64,000 bases of DNA. Origin: Flavobacterium cerinum (GTDB taxonomy: Bacteria; Bacteroidota; Bacteroidia; Flavobacteriales; Flavobacteriaceae). The notes beneath the pieces are model-generated. The model ran no database searches. It saw only the letters and a program-made list of their open reading frames with translations, and was not told the DNA's origin. The translations under genes and the position numbers were made by a program. The stretch is taken from the NCBI RefSeq assembly GCF_004028155.1, contig NZ_SBII01000007.1, positions 143,934 to 207,933 of the forward strand. Direction: 5' to 3'. Positions 9,301-16,791 of the stretch are shown here, piece by piece. The stretch's first letter is position 1, and every line of letters starts with the position of its first letter.

Positions 9301-9664
9301 TCGTGAAGCATTACAAAAAGCGTTAGAGAAAGAAGGTATGGGTGGAAACGGACAGAATGCAGCCCGCCAAATGAAGGAGATTGAAAAGCAACTATTGAAC
9401 AAAGGATTTAAAGGTGATGTTGCCAAGAAGATGGAGAATTTAAAATATGAGTTGCTCAAGCTGGATAAAGCAATCCAGCAGCAGGGAGAAGAGAACAAAA
9501 GGCAATCGCAAACAAACACTAAAGAGTTTAATAACAATGCCAATAGTATTCCACCAGCTTTAAAAGAATATTTAAATAGTGTGGAGATTTTAAATAGACA
9601 AAGCTTACCTTTGCGCCCAAATTTTAACCAACGGGTGCAAACCTATTTTAGGAAAAATGATTAG
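6341..9664 (+). CDS. DUF4175-type large membrane and coiled-coil protein
   Basis: About 1107 residues from TTG 6341 (MEAKNVIYTKLEGF). No in-frame ATG precedes the first membrane helix; TTG 6305 is a weaker alternative. Two transmembrane helices lie near residues 20-42 and 50-72, and a third near 155-175. These are followed by a beta-rich periplasmic part, then very long Lys/Glu/Gln-rich coiled coils (about 500-790), Met/Gln-rich helices and a Gly/Lys/Glu/Pro-rich low-complexity segment near residues 905-970. This architecture matches the DUF4175 proteins of Bacteroidetes, whose role is unknown. The end overlaps ybeY by 8 bases, so the two are cotranscribed. Confidence 0.75.
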   Translation: MEAKNVIYTKLEGFIKKYYTNELLRGTIFFIGLGLLYFIFTMLVEYFLWLSSTGRTTLFWLFIVVEGFLLFRFILFPLFKLFKLQKGIDYSQASHIIGKHFSEINDKLTNFLQLSSQEDQSELLLASIEQKANNLQPIPFTNAVNFKKNLKYVPYAAVPLLLILFFMISGNASVLTQSFNRVVHYSKHYAPPAPFEFVILNNSLMAQQDTDFILEVKTQGTVVPENAMITIGKENYYLENVKPGVFQYRFEKPSKNIAFELNANNVTSPPFELNVVAVPTIANFEMVLNFPSYLGKKAEVVKGTGNAIVPEGTKVTWKVQALATNAIEWASMGQTSAFNNSENTFSLSKNIMQNTEYQILTSNSKVKHHEKLQYQISTIKDQYPTISVSNAPDSLKLERSIVLGQLSDDYGLTKLQIVYYPQDNPDAAKRGTLPVKREVYDRFYYTFPDGLSLKEGVNYEYYFEVFDNDAVHNYKSAKSSVFSHRELTQDEKQDKTLQEQNSNINSLEKSIKNQDKQLSELDKLQKIGKEKNNMDFKDQKKIQDFINRQKQQDEMMKEFSKKLEENLDKFNPEKKDEFKEELKKRLDKNEKEAEKNKKLLDELKELTNKLQKEELFEKIDELKKNSKNQSKNLEQLVELTKRFYVEKKAEQIADKLQKLGDKEEKLSKSEENSAEKQEEINKEFDKMQEEMRDLEKENENLKKPMDLPTDKNEEKDIEQDMQKASEELKKPGKENKQKAKPKQKSAADKMKKMGGQMMEMMMQGDQEQMEEDVKMLRQILDNLLAFSFSQENVMGKFKGSTTHSSSFSKNLKIQQDLKQQFRHVDDSIFAMSLRNPKITEEVTAEVGNVHYYMDKALVDLADNVIPRGISNQQYAITSSNKLADFLSDALNSMQMDLQGSGMGKPKDGKGKGMQLPDIIKKQEGLAKKMKDGKEKGKEGEGGPGEEGKPKPGGKEKGGKGKDGQEPGGEEEGDAGELLEIYKEQQQLREALQKALEKEGMGGNGQNAARQMKEIEKQLLNKGFKGDVAKKMENLKYELLKLDKAIQQQGEENKRQSQTNTKEFNNNANSIPPALKEYLNSVEILNRQSLPLRPNFNQRVQTYFRKND

Positions 9665-10076
9665 TTTTAATTACGAAATTGAGTTTAAGCTTCAGGATGA
9701 AGCAAAGCACGAAGAGTGGATATCTGAAGTTATCGATTCTGAGGATAAGAGTGAGGGTGAAGTGAATTACATTTTTTGTGATGATGAATATCTGCACAAG
9801 ATGAATGTTGAGTTCTTAGACCACGATACACTTACAGATGTTATTAGTTTCGACTATACAATGGGTAGCATTATAAGTGGTGATATATTCATATCTGTAG
9901 AAAGAGTTCGTGATAATGCTGCCGATTTTAAAGTGGATTTTGACGATGAATTAAGGCGTGTTATGGCTCATGGGATACTACATTATTGTGGCTATAAAGA
10001 CAAGACTGAAGAGGATTCGCAATTAATGCGTTCTAAAGAAGATGAGAAGATCTCGCTGTTCCACGTGGAACAGTAG
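9657..10076 (+). CDS. ybeY: Endoribonuclease YbeY (rRNA maturation)
   Basis: Metal-dependent single-strand endoribonuclease for 16S rRNA maturation and ribosome quality control, 139 residues. The zinc site is HGILHYCGYKDKTEED: His105 and His109 are present. The third ligand position, His in most YbeY proteins (HGxLHLxGYDH), is Asp115 here, a form I recognise from other Bacteroidota. It overlaps the DUF4175 gene by 8 bases. Its final codons (LFHVEQ, stop) are written through an 18-bp perfect palindrome that belongs to the parS-like cluster. Confidence 0.93.
   Translation: MISFNYEIEFKLQDEAKHEEWISEVIDSEDKSEGEVNYIFCDDEYLHKMNVEFLDHDTLTDVISFDYTMGSIISGDIFISVERVRDNAADFKVDFDDELRRVMAHGILHYCGYKDKTEEDSQLMRSKEDEKISLFHVEQ
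10056..10073. repeat. parS-like palindrome 1 (inside ybeY 3' end)
   Basis: CTGTTCCACGTGGAACAG is an 18-bp perfect palindrome. Its 16-bp core TGTTCCACGTGGAACA differs symmetrically at one base per arm from the common bacterial parS TGTTTCACGTGAAACA. It is the first of five such sites between here and 12125. Confidence 0.65.
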
Positions 10077-10098
10077 GCTTAAATATCTCTTGATGAAT

Positions 10099-10122
10099 GA
10101 AACGTTCCACGTGGAACGTTTC
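10099..10122. repeat. parS-like palindrome 2 (24 bp, perfect)
   Basis: The core CGTTCCACGTGGAACG is flanked by AAA/TTT-type arms (GAAA on the left, TTTC on the right), giving a 24-bp perfect palindrome centred at 10110/10111. It lies in the 155-base gap between ybeY and mnmG. Confidence 0.65.
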
Positions 10123-10146
10123 GAAGATTTAAGTCCAAAGTAATAA

Positions 10147-10164
10147 ACGTTCCAAGTGGAACGT
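10147..10164. repeat. parS-like palindrome 3 (one central mismatch)
   Basis: ACGTTCCAAGTGGAACGT has the same arms as site 2 but a centre of CAAGTG instead of CACGTG. Confidence 0.5.
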
Positions 10165-10202
10165 ACTGCTTGGCGAAATTTTTTTGAATGAATTTTATAA
10201 AG

Positions 10203-10216
10203 GTTCCACGTGGAAC
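10203..10216. repeat. parS-like palindrome 4 (upstream of mnmG)
   Basis: GTTCCACGTGGAAC is a perfect 14-bp palindrome 15 bases before the mnmG start codon, within its untranslated leader or promoter. Confidence 0.6.
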
Positions 10217-10231
10217 AAAGGAGAATAAAAG

Positions 10232-12103
10232 ATGTTTAACGAGGTATATGATGTGGTAGTAGTGGGTGCAGGGCACGCAGGTAGTGAAGCTGCTGCGGCC
10301 GCTGCTAATATGGGTTCAAAGACCCTGCTTATTACAATGAGCCTGCAAAACATTGCCCAGATGTCGTGCAACCCAGCGATGGGTGGTATTGCAAAGGGGC
10401 AAATTGTACGTGAGATTGATGCTTTGGGTGGATACTCCGGAATCGTGTCAGACAAGACGGCGATCCAGTTCAAGATGCTCAACAAATCAAAAGGTCCCGC
10501 AATGTGGAGCCCACGTGTGCAAAGTGACAGAATGCGCTTTGCGGAAGAATGGAGATTGATGCTGGAGCGTACTCCAAATCTTGATTTCTATCAGGAAATG
10601 GTTGCCAGTGTTATGATGGAAGATGGAAAAGTAACAGGTGTGAAAACATCATTGGGAATCGAGATTAAAGCAAAATCTGTAGTGCTTACGAATGGTACAT
10701 TCCTGAATGGACTGATTCATATTGGAGAGAAACAGTTTGGTGGAGGTAGAGCAGGCGAGAGTGCTGCATATGGAATCACCGAAGATTTAGTGCGTGCAGG
10801 GTTTACATCAGGAAGAATGAAAACGGGAACGCCGCCACGTGTGGACGGACGCTCGCTGGATTATTCGAAAATGACAGAACAACCAGGTGATGTGAATCCG
10901 GATAAGTTTTCATACATGGATATCACGAAGCCGTTGGCAATACAACGTTCATGCTGGATGACATATACTTCGCAGGCAGTTCACGATATTTTGAAAGAAG
11001 GTTTCGATCGTTCGCCAATGTTCAACGGCCGTATTAAGAGCCTTGGCCCAAGATACTGTCCATCGATAGAAGATAAGATAAACCGTTTTGCAGACAAAGA
11101 CCGTCATCAGCTTTTTGTTGAACCGGAAGGATGGGATACTGCAGAAGTATATGTAAACGGATTTTCAACCTCCCTTCCGGAGGATGTTCAGTTTAAAGCA
11201 TTGCGCTCTGTTGAAGGATTTGAGAATGTAAAATTCTTCCGTCCCGGATATGCTATCGAATACGATTACTTCCCGCCAACACAGTTAAAGCATACGCTCG
11301 AGACTAAGCTGGTTGAAGGATTGTATTTTGCAGGACAGATTAATGGAACTACAGGATATGAAGAAGCAGCGTCTCAAGGATTAATGGCGGGTATTAATGC
11401 ACACTTAAAAGTGCAGGGTAAAGATCCGTTTATATTGAAACGTAATGAAGCATATATTGGAGTGCTTATTGACGACCTTATTACTAAGGGAACAGATGAG
11501 CCGTATAGAATGTTTACTTCACGTGCTGAATACAGAACACTGCTTCGTCAGGATAATGCCGACTTTAGATTAACACCACTATCGTACGAAATTGGTTTGG
11601 CTAAAGAAGATCGTCTTAGAAGAATGGAAAAGAAGCGTGATCAGAGTGAAGCATTTGTTAATTTCTTTAAAGAGACAAGTGTAACCGTTGCAGAAGCAAA
11701 TCCAATTCTTGAGGCTAAGGAATCGTCACCGATTGTTCAGCCCGATAAAATGTTTAAAGTATTCTCGCGTCCGCAGCTTGATCTTGAAGACATGCTTAAA
11801 TTCGAAAAAGTGAAGAACTATGTTGAAGAGCATGGTCTAGATCGTGAGGTTATCGAGCAGGCAGAGATACAGGTTAAATATTCCGGCTATATAGAAAAAG
11901 AAAAAGCAAATGCTGATAAGCTTAATAGGCTTGAGGATGTAAAAATTCCGGCAAACTTTGATTATAGCAAGATCAAGTCACTTTCTTTTGAAGCCAGAGA
12001 AAAATTAAAAAATATAAAACCGGTAACGATCTCACAGGCGTCCCGCATTAGCGGAGTATCGCCAAGTGATGTATCGGTACTATTAATACATATGGGACGA
12101 TAA
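10232..12103 (+). CDS. mnmG: tRNA uridine-5-carboxymethylaminomethyl modification enzyme, FAD subunit
   Basis: With MnmE it installs the 5-carboxymethylaminomethyl group on U34 of several tRNAs, using FAD, a folate C1 unit and glycine. The 623-residue length is typical. The Rossmann FAD-binding motif VGAGHAGSEAA is at residues 11-21. CNPAMGGIAKGQIVREIDALGG, GESAAYG and GTPPRVDG are MnmG signatures, and the C-terminal helical MnmE/tRNA-binding domain is complete. The gene (gidA) is often close to the replication origin in bacteria. Four parS-like palindromes precede its start and one follows its stop. Confidence 0.97.
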   Translation: MFNEVYDVVVVGAGHAGSEAAAAAANMGSKTLLITMSLQNIAQMSCNPAMGGIAKGQIVREIDALGGYSGIVSDKTAIQFKMLNKSKGPAMWSPRVQSDRMRFAEEWRLMLERTPNLDFYQEMVASVMMEDGKVTGVKTSLGIEIKAKSVVLTNGTFLNGLIHIGEKQFGGGRAGESAAYGITEDLVRAGFTSGRMKTGTPPRVDGRSLDYSKMTEQPGDVNPDKFSYMDITKPLAIQRSCWMTYTSQAVHDILKEGFDRSPMFNGRIKSLGPRYCPSIEDKINRFADKDRHQLFVEPEGWDTAEVYVNGFSTSLPEDVQFKALRSVEGFENVKFFRPGYAIEYDYFPPTQLKHTLETKLVEGLYFAGQINGTTGYEEAASQGLMAGINAHLKVQGKDPFILKRNEAYIGVLIDDLITKGTDEPYRMFTSRAEYRTLLRQDNADFRLTPLSYEIGLAKEDRLRRMEKKRDQSEAFVNFFKETSVTVAEANPILEAKESSPIVQPDKMFKVFSRPQLDLEDMLKFEKVKNYVEEHGLDREVIEQAEIQVKYSGYIEKEKANADKLNRLEDVKIPANFDYSKIKSLSFEAREKLKNIKPVTISQASRISGVSPSDVSVLLIHMGR

Positions 12104-12627
12104 TGGCAATGTTTCACGTGGAACGTTTTTTAAAAACCCTTTTTACAAAAGGGTTTTTTGTGTTTTTAGTCGTGATCTTATTTACGGCTTGTATAACACC
12201 AAGACATACGGTAGAGATACATGATTATATATTACTGGAGAATGGGAAAGAAATATTAGGAAAAGATAAAGGATTAACCGCCTTTGTTTTTGAAGGAAAT
12301 AAAACAAAGATTCCGTTTCAGGATTTTATAACCAGTAAATACAAACTGGGTCTTATATACGACATCCAATACTTTATAATGGTAGATGGTCATCGATTAA
12401 AAGTGTTTGTGTATGAAAATGCAGAATTGGAAAAATATTTTGACACTTCGCAATTTATGATTACAAATGTGGAAACTGCTGCAAATAGAATAGGATCTTC
12501 TGTAGATTTTCTTGGAATCTCTGTTGTAAACGATTCTAATGAAGATTGTCTTGCTCCAGGATCGCTTTACCAGAACATGACTTTGGATTATCTGAAAAAA
12601 CTAAAATACGAATACAATAATAATTAA
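12103..12627 (+). CDS. Putative lipoprotein following mnmG
   Basis: A 174-residue protein whose ATG overlaps the mnmG stop (TAATG). It has a long N-region, then hydrophobic FFVFLVVILFTAC, which ends in a lipobox with Cys near residue 31. I do not recognise the mature part; it is mixed alpha/beta with no obvious motif. The first codons (MAMFHVERF) are encoded by a parS-like site, and a terminator-like hairpin lies in the next 35 bases. ATG 12109 is an alternative start. Its stop overlaps the next gene by one base, so it probably forms an operon with the methyltransferase. Confidence 0.65.
   Translation: MAMFHVERFLKTLFTKGFFVFLVVILFTACITPRHTVEIHDYILLENGKEILGKDKGLTAFVFEGNKTKIPFQDFITSKYKLGLIYDIQYFIMVDGHRLKVFVYENAELEKYFDTSQFMITNVETAANRIGSSVDFLGISVVNDSNEDCLAPGSLYQNMTLDYLKKLKYEYNNN
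12110..12125. repeat. parS-like site 5 (start of the gene after mnmG)
   Basis: TGTTTCACGTGGAACG has one half exactly as in canonical parS (TGTTTCAC) and the other as in the local variant (GTGGAAC). It lies within the first codons of the lipoprotein gene. Confidence 0.6.
12132..12160 (+). terminator. Terminator-like hairpin inside the 5' end of the lipoprotein gene
   Basis: AAAACCCTTTT (12133-12143) pairs with AAAAGGGTTTT (12147-12157), followed by T-rich sequence. It is 30 bases after the mnmG stop, so it can end the mnmG transcript or attenuate the downstream lipoprotein and methyltransferase genes. Confidence 0.5.
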
Positions 12628-13496
12628 TGGATTTCTCAAAACATAAGGTTTACCTCAAGGTAAAAGATCATTCGGTATCAGGAGAGCAATTTGAACTTTT
12701 AATGGATGAAGAACTGCAATTGCTAAAAACACATCCGCAGCCGGAATTAGAAAATCTTTCGGGTTATTATGAAAGCGACGATTATATTTCGCATACCGAT
12801 GGAAAACGCTCGTTGTTTGAAAAGCTATACCATACTGTAAAACAAAAAGCACTTCGCGATAAAATAAAACTGGTTGAAGGCTTTAATCCTAAAAAAGGAA
12901 AATTACTTGATATTGGCGCAGGAACCGGAGATTTTCTTGTAATGGCTCAAAAGAGCGGATGGGAGATTAAAGGAATTGAACCGAGCACAAAAGCAAAAGG
13001 AATTGCCCAGACAAAAGGAGTGCCATTTGCAACTGTTCTTTCTGAATTGGAAGATCATTCGATAGACGTGATCACTATGTGGCACGTGCTTGAACATGTA
13101 CCGGATGTAGAAGCTCAAATCACAGAACTGAAAAGAATTGTAAAATCAGATGGCACAATTATTATTGCTGTGCCAAATTTCAAATCACACGATGCACAGC
13201 ACTACGGAATTTTTTGGGCAGCTTATGATGTACCCAGACATTTATGGCATTTCTCTAAAACGTCGATAAAATTACTTTTTGCAAAACAGGGAATGGAGCT
13301 CGTAAAAATTCTGCCAATGAAATTTGACAGTTTTTATGTAAGCCTTTTATCTGAAAAATATAAAACCGGGAAGATGAATTTTATAAATGGTTTTTTAATC
13401 GGATTATATTCAAATATAAAAGCTACTCGAAATTTCGAATATTCTTCGCATATTTACGTCATAAAAAGGGCTAAAAACGAAATAAATTCAATTTAA
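12627..13496 (+). CDS. Class I SAM-dependent methyltransferase (Methyltransf_23 type)
   Basis: A 289-residue protein. Motif I for S-adenosylmethionine binding is LLDIGAGTGDF at about residues 93-103, with the acidic motif II in GIEPS near 118, and WHVLEHVPD near residue 152 is typical of the Methyltransf_23 group. The N-terminal 60 residues lack a zinc-binding cysteine set. Substrate unknown; relatives act on quinones, sugars or small acids, but nothing here decides. The start overlaps the lipoprotein stop by one base. Confidence 0.82.
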   Translation: MDFSKHKVYLKVKDHSVSGEQFELLMDEELQLLKTHPQPELENLSGYYESDDYISHTDGKRSLFEKLYHTVKQKALRDKIKLVEGFNPKKGKLLDIGAGTGDFLVMAQKSGWEIKGIEPSTKAKGIAQTKGVPFATVLSELEDHSIDVITMWHVLEHVPDVEAQITELKRIVKSDGTIIIAVPNFKSHDAQHYGIFWAAYDVPRHLWHFSKTSIKLLFAKQGMELVKILPMKFDSFYVSLLSEKYKTGKMNFINGFLIGLYSNIKATRNFEYSSHIYVIKRAKNEINSI

Positions 13497-13654
13497 AAGC
13501 GTTTTAACGCGTGTAATATGTCTTTGGGTGAAGATTTTTTAAAGCTTTCTTATATCGCTTTATTTAAAGCCTCTTTTGATTGAAGATCTTTATACAAATT
13601 GAATAACCTATAAAGACTGCTTATATCTTAAAATTTTCTTAGAAAAACACGTTT

Positions 13655-13686
13655 TTTGGGTACTTGACAACTAATTATTACTTTTA
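13655..13686 (+). promoter_or_regulatory. Promoter of the OmpH/Skp-like gene
   Basis: TTTG (13655-13658), a 20-base spacer, then TACTTTTA (13679-13686), one base from TAnnTTTG. It lies 33 bases before the start codon. The gap 13497-13654 shows no other feature. Confidence 0.6.
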
Positions 13687-13719
13687 CCAAAATTTTTAAA
13701 ATAAATCTAAATTCAGGAA

Positions 13720-14307
13720 ATGAAAAAATCACTATTGATACTCGGTTTTGCTCTGGCAGTAATTTCATGCAACAAAGAAGCAGGTACATCTGCAGCAGGT
13801 TTAAAAACTGCTTATGTAGATACATCTAAACTTGTTCAGGATTACAACGAATTTAAAGAACTGGAATCTCAAAGCAAAACAAAACAGGAAGTGATGGGAA
13901 GAGAACTTGAAACTAAAGTGCAGCAGTTTAAACTGGAGGCAGCTAGTTTTCAGGAAGAGGCTAGGGCTAAAGGTCCGCAATGGGCGCAGCTTAAAGGACA
14001 GGAGCTTCAAAAAAGAGAGCGTGAGCTTGGTATGATGCAGGAGTCAATGATGAAACAACTTCAGGAAGAATTTGGTACTAAAAACGATACACTTATCAGT
14101 AAGATCAAGAAATATGTTAAAGATTACGGTAAGAAAAACGGTTACGATTACATCTACGGTACTGGAGATGTTGTAAGTGTTATGTATGCTAAAGAAGGAT
14201 ATGATATTACAAGTAAAATCCTTAAAGAACTGAACGACAATTATAAAGGATCAGCTAAAAAAGAAGATACAGCTACTGCTGCACCAGCAAAAGAAGAAAA
14301 GAAATAA
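13720..14307 (+). CDS. OmpH/Skp-family lipoprotein
   Basis: A 195-residue protein with a lipoprotein signal MKKSLLILGFALAVISC (lipobox Cys17), then an OmpH/Skp-like domain. The latter has a start strand AYVDTSKLVQDYNEF, a long Gln/Glu/Lys-rich helical hairpin (about 45-120) and a closing region near KKNGYDYIYGTGDVV. Skp chaperones hold unfolded outer-membrane proteins in the periplasm. Here the lipid anchor and short Ala/Lys/Glu-rich tail (about 178-195) are additions. No bamA or lpx neighbour is present, so a chaperone role is inferred from the family only. Confidence 0.83.
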   Translation: MKKSLLILGFALAVISCNKEAGTSAAGLKTAYVDTSKLVQDYNEFKELESQSKTKQEVMGRELETKVQQFKLEAASFQEEARAKGPQWAQLKGQELQKRERELGMMQESMMKQLQEEFGTKNDTLISKIKKYVKDYGKKNGYDYIYGTGDVVSVMYAKEGYDITSKILKELNDNYKGSAKKEDTATAAPAKEEKK

Positions 14308-14327
14308 TAGTATTTTCTAAATATATA

Positions 14328-14360
14328 AATGCCTTCCTTAACCGGGAGGCATTTTTTTTT
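14328..14360 (+). terminator. Terminator of the OmpH/Skp-like gene
   Basis: AATGCCTTCC / GGGAGGCATT (one G-T pair) is followed by nine T. Confidence 0.85.
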
Positions 14361-14385
14361 GCAAAAACATTCGGTTAAAAATGAT

Positions 14386-14393
14386 TAATTTTG
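14386..14393 (+). promoter_or_regulatory. Helicase promoter -7 box
   Basis: TAATTTTG is a perfect TAnnTTTG box 18 bases before ATG 14412. It overlaps an upstream in-frame TTG at 14391, which therefore cannot be the start. Confidence 0.6.
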
Positions 14394-14411
14394 CGCTTCA
14401 ATATACGCCAA

Positions 14412-16703
14412 ATGGAAACCCCTTCAATAGCTGCTTCTTTTGCTTTAAAGTTTATAAATCAGACAAATAGGTCTATTTTTCTTACTGGGAAAGCAGGTAC
14501 AGGTAAAACTACTTTATTAAAAGAGATCATTAGAACTACCCATAAAAATGTGGTGGTGGTTGCACCTACAGGTATTGCTGCCTTAAATGCAGGAGGAGTT
14601 ACAATCCATTCCATGTTTCACCTTCCGTTTTCAGGTTTTATTCCTCAGTTTGATGAAGCTCCGCAATTCTCTGATACTGTGAAGTTTGAAACAAAAGATA
14701 CACTTCGCCGTCATTTTAGGATGAGTGCTGACAGACAGCATGTAATTAATAATATGGAGCTTTTGGTTATTGACGAGGTGAGTATGCTTCGTGCCGACTT
14801 ACTGGATGCTATTGACTTCATGTTGAGAACTGTACGTAAAAAGAATATTCCTTTTGGAGGAGTTCAGGTATTGTTTATTGGCGATTTATTACAGCTACCT
14901 CCAGTAGTGCGTAATGAGGAGTGGGAAGTGTTACGTAAATACTACAGAGGAAAATTCTTTTTCCATTCGCATGTGGTTCAGCAAAACCCGCCCTTGTATA
15001 TTGAGCTCAATAAAATTTACAGACAAACAGACGATGTATTTATTAACGTTCTTAACAATTTGAGGAACAATGTAATAACTACTGATGATGTTAAGATATT
15101 AAACGGTTTTGTAGATCCTGATTTTGATTCTACAAAACACAGCGGTTACATAACCCTTACTACACACAACGCTAAGGCTGATGCTATGAATGCAAATTCA
15201 TTGGAAGGCCTTGACGGAAAACAGTATAGCTTCCATACAGAAATTGTAGGGGATTTCCCAAAAAATATTTATCCGGTTGAAGACGAACTTAAACTTAAAG
15301 TGGGTGCTCAGGTAATGTTCATTAAAAACGATCTGTCGCCGGAGAAGAATTATTTTAATGGTAAAATTGGCGTGATCGAGTCGTTATCTACGGATGAGAT
15401 CATGGTGCATTTCCCGGAAGAAGATACAACGATCGAGGTTGAAAAATACGAATGGAAAAACGTTCGCTATTTTGTAGACGAGCAAACCAAAGAGATAAAA
15501 GAAGATGTACTGGGCACCTTTGTGCATTATCCAATAAAATTAGCTTGGGCTATAACGGTTCACAAGAGCCAGGGCTTAACATTCGATAAAGCTGTGCTCG
15601 ATGTATCGCAGGTTTTTATGCCCGGACAAGCCTATGTTGCTCTTTCGCGTTTACGTTCATTAGAGGGGCTTATTTTGCTTTCTCCGCTACGTATGAACGG
15701 TATCTCCAGCGATGCAGATGTAATAGACTATGCCACGGCAAGGGCAGGAGATGACGAACTTGAAAATTCGCTGAAGCGTGAAACCCTTGGGTTTATTTAT
15801 AATTTCCTGATTAACAGTTTCGAATGGGGCGAACTCGCTACCGAATGGCAAAAGCACAAGATGAGTTACCTGCAGCAAACCGACAAGGCACTTAAAGGGA
15901 AACATCGCGAATGGGCACACCGCCAGGAAAATAATATTCATGGACTGATGGATGCTTCTGGAAAATTTGTGGCCCAGCTGCAAAAGATTTTCAGGCAACA
16001 GCCGGTTGATATGCAGTTTGTTGCCGAAAGGGTAAATGCGGCCTATAATTATTTTTTCCCGGTTATCGACCGTTTAACAACCGGTGTTCTTGAAAAAATG
16101 GAAGAGATAAAACGCCTTAAAAAAGCAAAAGGCTTTTATGAAGAACTGTCTGAAATTGAAGAACTTCAAACCTATTCTTCACTACGGCTTATGAAAGCAA
16201 AACTGCTTATGCAAATTGTACTGGCAGAAAAGGAGGTAAGCAGGGAGAATTTGATGTCGAAAGAAATTCAAACCTACAAGGCTAAAAAACTGGAAACTAT
16301 TCGTGGAATAATGAAACAAAACCCAGTTTCGCTTATGGATGCCGCCGATGAGGAAGATGATTTTGTACCGGAACGCTATACAGTTAAAAAGAAAAAATCG
16401 ACCGAACCAAAGAAAACTACGCTGGAAGAAACTCACGAACTATGGCTGCAACGCTTATCGATACCAGAAATCGCTGAAAAGAGAAAACTAACAGAGACAA
16501 CGATTTTAAGCCATTTTGCGGGGCTTATACAGGTAGGTAAGGCTAAGATTGAAGATGTATTGCCGAAAGATAAATTAGAGTCGCTTACAGAGGCTTTTAA
16601 AGGCTTTGAGGGTGAATCCCTGAACGGATTGAAAGAAATGTATGGAGAAGCCTTTACATGGGGCGAATTGAGGTTGTACAGAGCAAGCATGAAAAGCTAC
16701 TAA
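14412..16703 (+). CDS. PIF1-like superfamily 1 helicase with C-terminal HTH domain
   Basis: ATP-dependent DNA helicase, about 763 residues. Walker A GKAGTGKT is at residues 26-33, followed by VVVAPTGIAALNAGG (motif Ia). Walker B LLVIDEVSM is near 117-125, GDLLQLPPV is motif III, and the UvrD/RecD-like C-terminal motif AWAITVHKSQGLTFD is near 380, with FMPGQAYVALSR after it. A helix-turn-helix domain (HELWLQRLSIPEIAEKRKLTETTILSHF, about 674-701) resembles the HTH_40 domain found on some RecQ and PIF1 helicases. The start was chosen over TTG 14391, which lies in the promoter box. Confidence 0.9.
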   Translation: METPSIAASFALKFINQTNRSIFLTGKAGTGKTTLLKEIIRTTHKNVVVVAPTGIAALNAGGVTIHSMFHLPFSGFIPQFDEAPQFSDTVKFETKDTLRRHFRMSADRQHVINNMELLVIDEVSMLRADLLDAIDFMLRTVRKKNIPFGGVQVLFIGDLLQLPPVVRNEEWEVLRKYYRGKFFFHSHVVQQNPPLYIELNKIYRQTDDVFINVLNNLRNNVITTDDVKILNGFVDPDFDSTKHSGYITLTTHNAKADAMNANSLEGLDGKQYSFHTEIVGDFPKNIYPVEDELKLKVGAQVMFIKNDLSPEKNYFNGKIGVIESLSTDEIMVHFPEEDTTIEVEKYEWKNVRYFVDEQTKEIKEDVLGTFVHYPIKLAWAITVHKSQGLTFDKAVLDVSQVFMPGQAYVALSRLRSLEGLILLSPLRMNGISSDADVIDYATARAGDDELENSLKRETLGFIYNFLINSFEWGELATEWQKHKMSYLQQTDKALKGKHREWAHRQENNIHGLMDASGKFVAQLQKIFRQQPVDMQFVAERVNAAYNYFFPVIDRLTTGVLEKMEEIKRLKKAKGFYEELSEIEELQTYSSLRLMKAKLLMQIVLAEKEVSRENLMSKEIQTYKAKKLETIRGIMKQNPVSLMDAADEEDDFVPERYTVKKKKSTEPKKTTLEETHELWLQRLSIPEIAEKRKLTETTILSHFAGLIQVGKAKIEDVLPKDKLESLTEAFKGFEGESLNGLKEMYGEAFTWGELRLYRASMKSY

Positions 16704-16729
16704 AAACCGCAGGGTTATAAAAAATAAAA

Positions 16730-16765
16730 GAGGGCTGAAAGTAAATAACTTCCAGCCCTCTTTGT
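16730..16765 (+). terminator. Bidirectional terminator, helicase / DoxX
   Basis: AGAGGGCTGGAAG-type stem: AGAGGGCTG (16730-16738) pairs with CAGCCCTCT (16753-16761), extended inward by GAAAGT/AACTTC. T-rich on the right and A-rich on the left, so it can serve both convergent genes. Confidence 0.8.
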
Positions 16766-16791
16766 TTATAAGGATCTTAATAAATGTAAGA

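Noticed and set aside
8893..9543. 216-residue minus-strand frame opposite the DUF4175 gene, rich in Ser, Pro, Leu and Phe
   Set aside because: It is the shadow of the Lys/Glu/Gly-rich coiled-coil coding strand, with no start signal and no neighbours on that strand.
10079..10276. Minus-strand frame with repeated VPRGTF / VPLGTF peptides
   Set aside because: The repeated peptide is only the translation of the parS-like palindromes. The frame has no promoter, signal or family likeness and overlaps mnmG.
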